From an uncultured Victivallales bacterium (GTDB lineage Bacteria > Verrucomicrobiota > Lentisphaeria > Oligosphaerales > JAFGRS01), in the NCBI GenBank assembly GCA_903834675.1, contig CAILKC010000082.1, forward strand, positions 1 to 6,725: 6,725 nt of DNA, given 5' to 3'. Both the position numbers and the translations under genes were made by a program. Position 1 is the first letter of the stretch, and each line of letters opens with the position of its first letter. The notes under the pieces were generated by a model. The model saw only the letters and a program-made list of their open reading frames with translations. It was not told the DNA's origin and did no database searches. Positions 6,649 to 6,725 of this stretch are shown in pieces.

Positions 6649-6700
6649 TGGAGGGCGCCGCTGCGTCGGCGCCGCGGCGGCCACGCAGGGCCGCCCTCCA
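6649..6700. repeat. 52-bp imperfect inverted repeat with TGGAGGGCG ends
   Basis: TGGAGGGCG (6649-6657) is the exact reverse complement of CGCCCTCCA (6692-6700). Inside, CTGCGT (6661-6666) pairs with ACGCAG (6683-6688), with one G-C pair and two mismatches between the two stems, and a GC-only centre. It starts one base after the preceding palindrome. The shape resembles dispersed intergenic repeats in GC-rich bacterial genomes, but no second copy is in the window. From 6701 to the right edge I see no further feature. Confidence 0.7.
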
Positions 6701-6725
6701 GGCGATCCGGCGCGTCCCGGCCGGA

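Overview
The window is GC-rich bacterial DNA with long protein genes, several structured or tandem repeats between genes, a very large secreted protein carrying DxDGDG calcium-type repeats, and an MttB-superfamily methyltransferase. This combination is common in genomes of the PVC superphylum (Planctomycetota, Lentisphaerota, Kiritimatiellota, Verrucomicrobiota) and in Hydrogenedentes-type lineages. That placement is an inference from style, not a taxonomic marker, and I hold it loosely.

Layout. Three genes lie on the minus strand, in transcription order from right to left. The first (1803-6041) is a 1412-residue secreted, multidomain protein that looks like a polysaccharide lyase of heparinase type fused to a C-terminal beta-propeller. 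The second (139-1596) is a 485-residue MttB-family (COG5598 type) methyltransferase without pyrrolysine. The third (1-107) is the first 35 codons of a membrane protein, possibly an MFS transporter, which runs off the left edge. The gaps are 206 bp and 31 bp, so an operon is plausible. The 206-bp gap holds three copies of a 59-bp unit, each able to fold into a three-way junction. On the plus strand, transcribed away from this cluster, is a small stand-alone NFACT-R (DUF814) protein (6157-6558).

The 115-bp divergent intergenic region is mostly filled by a degenerate 7-bp tandem repeat of about ten units. The right-hand end (6559-6725) contains no gene that I can support. It holds a hairpin just after the NFACT-R stop, then two long inverted repeats back to back.

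How the genes may work together (inference): the large exported protein would bind or cleave a glycan outside the cytoplasm, the membrane protein would move a small solute, and the cytoplasmic MttB-like protein would demethylate a methylated amine such as a betaine, passing the methyl group to a corrinoid protein that is not in this window. No CRISPR array, rRNA, tRNA, transposase or phage gene is visible.
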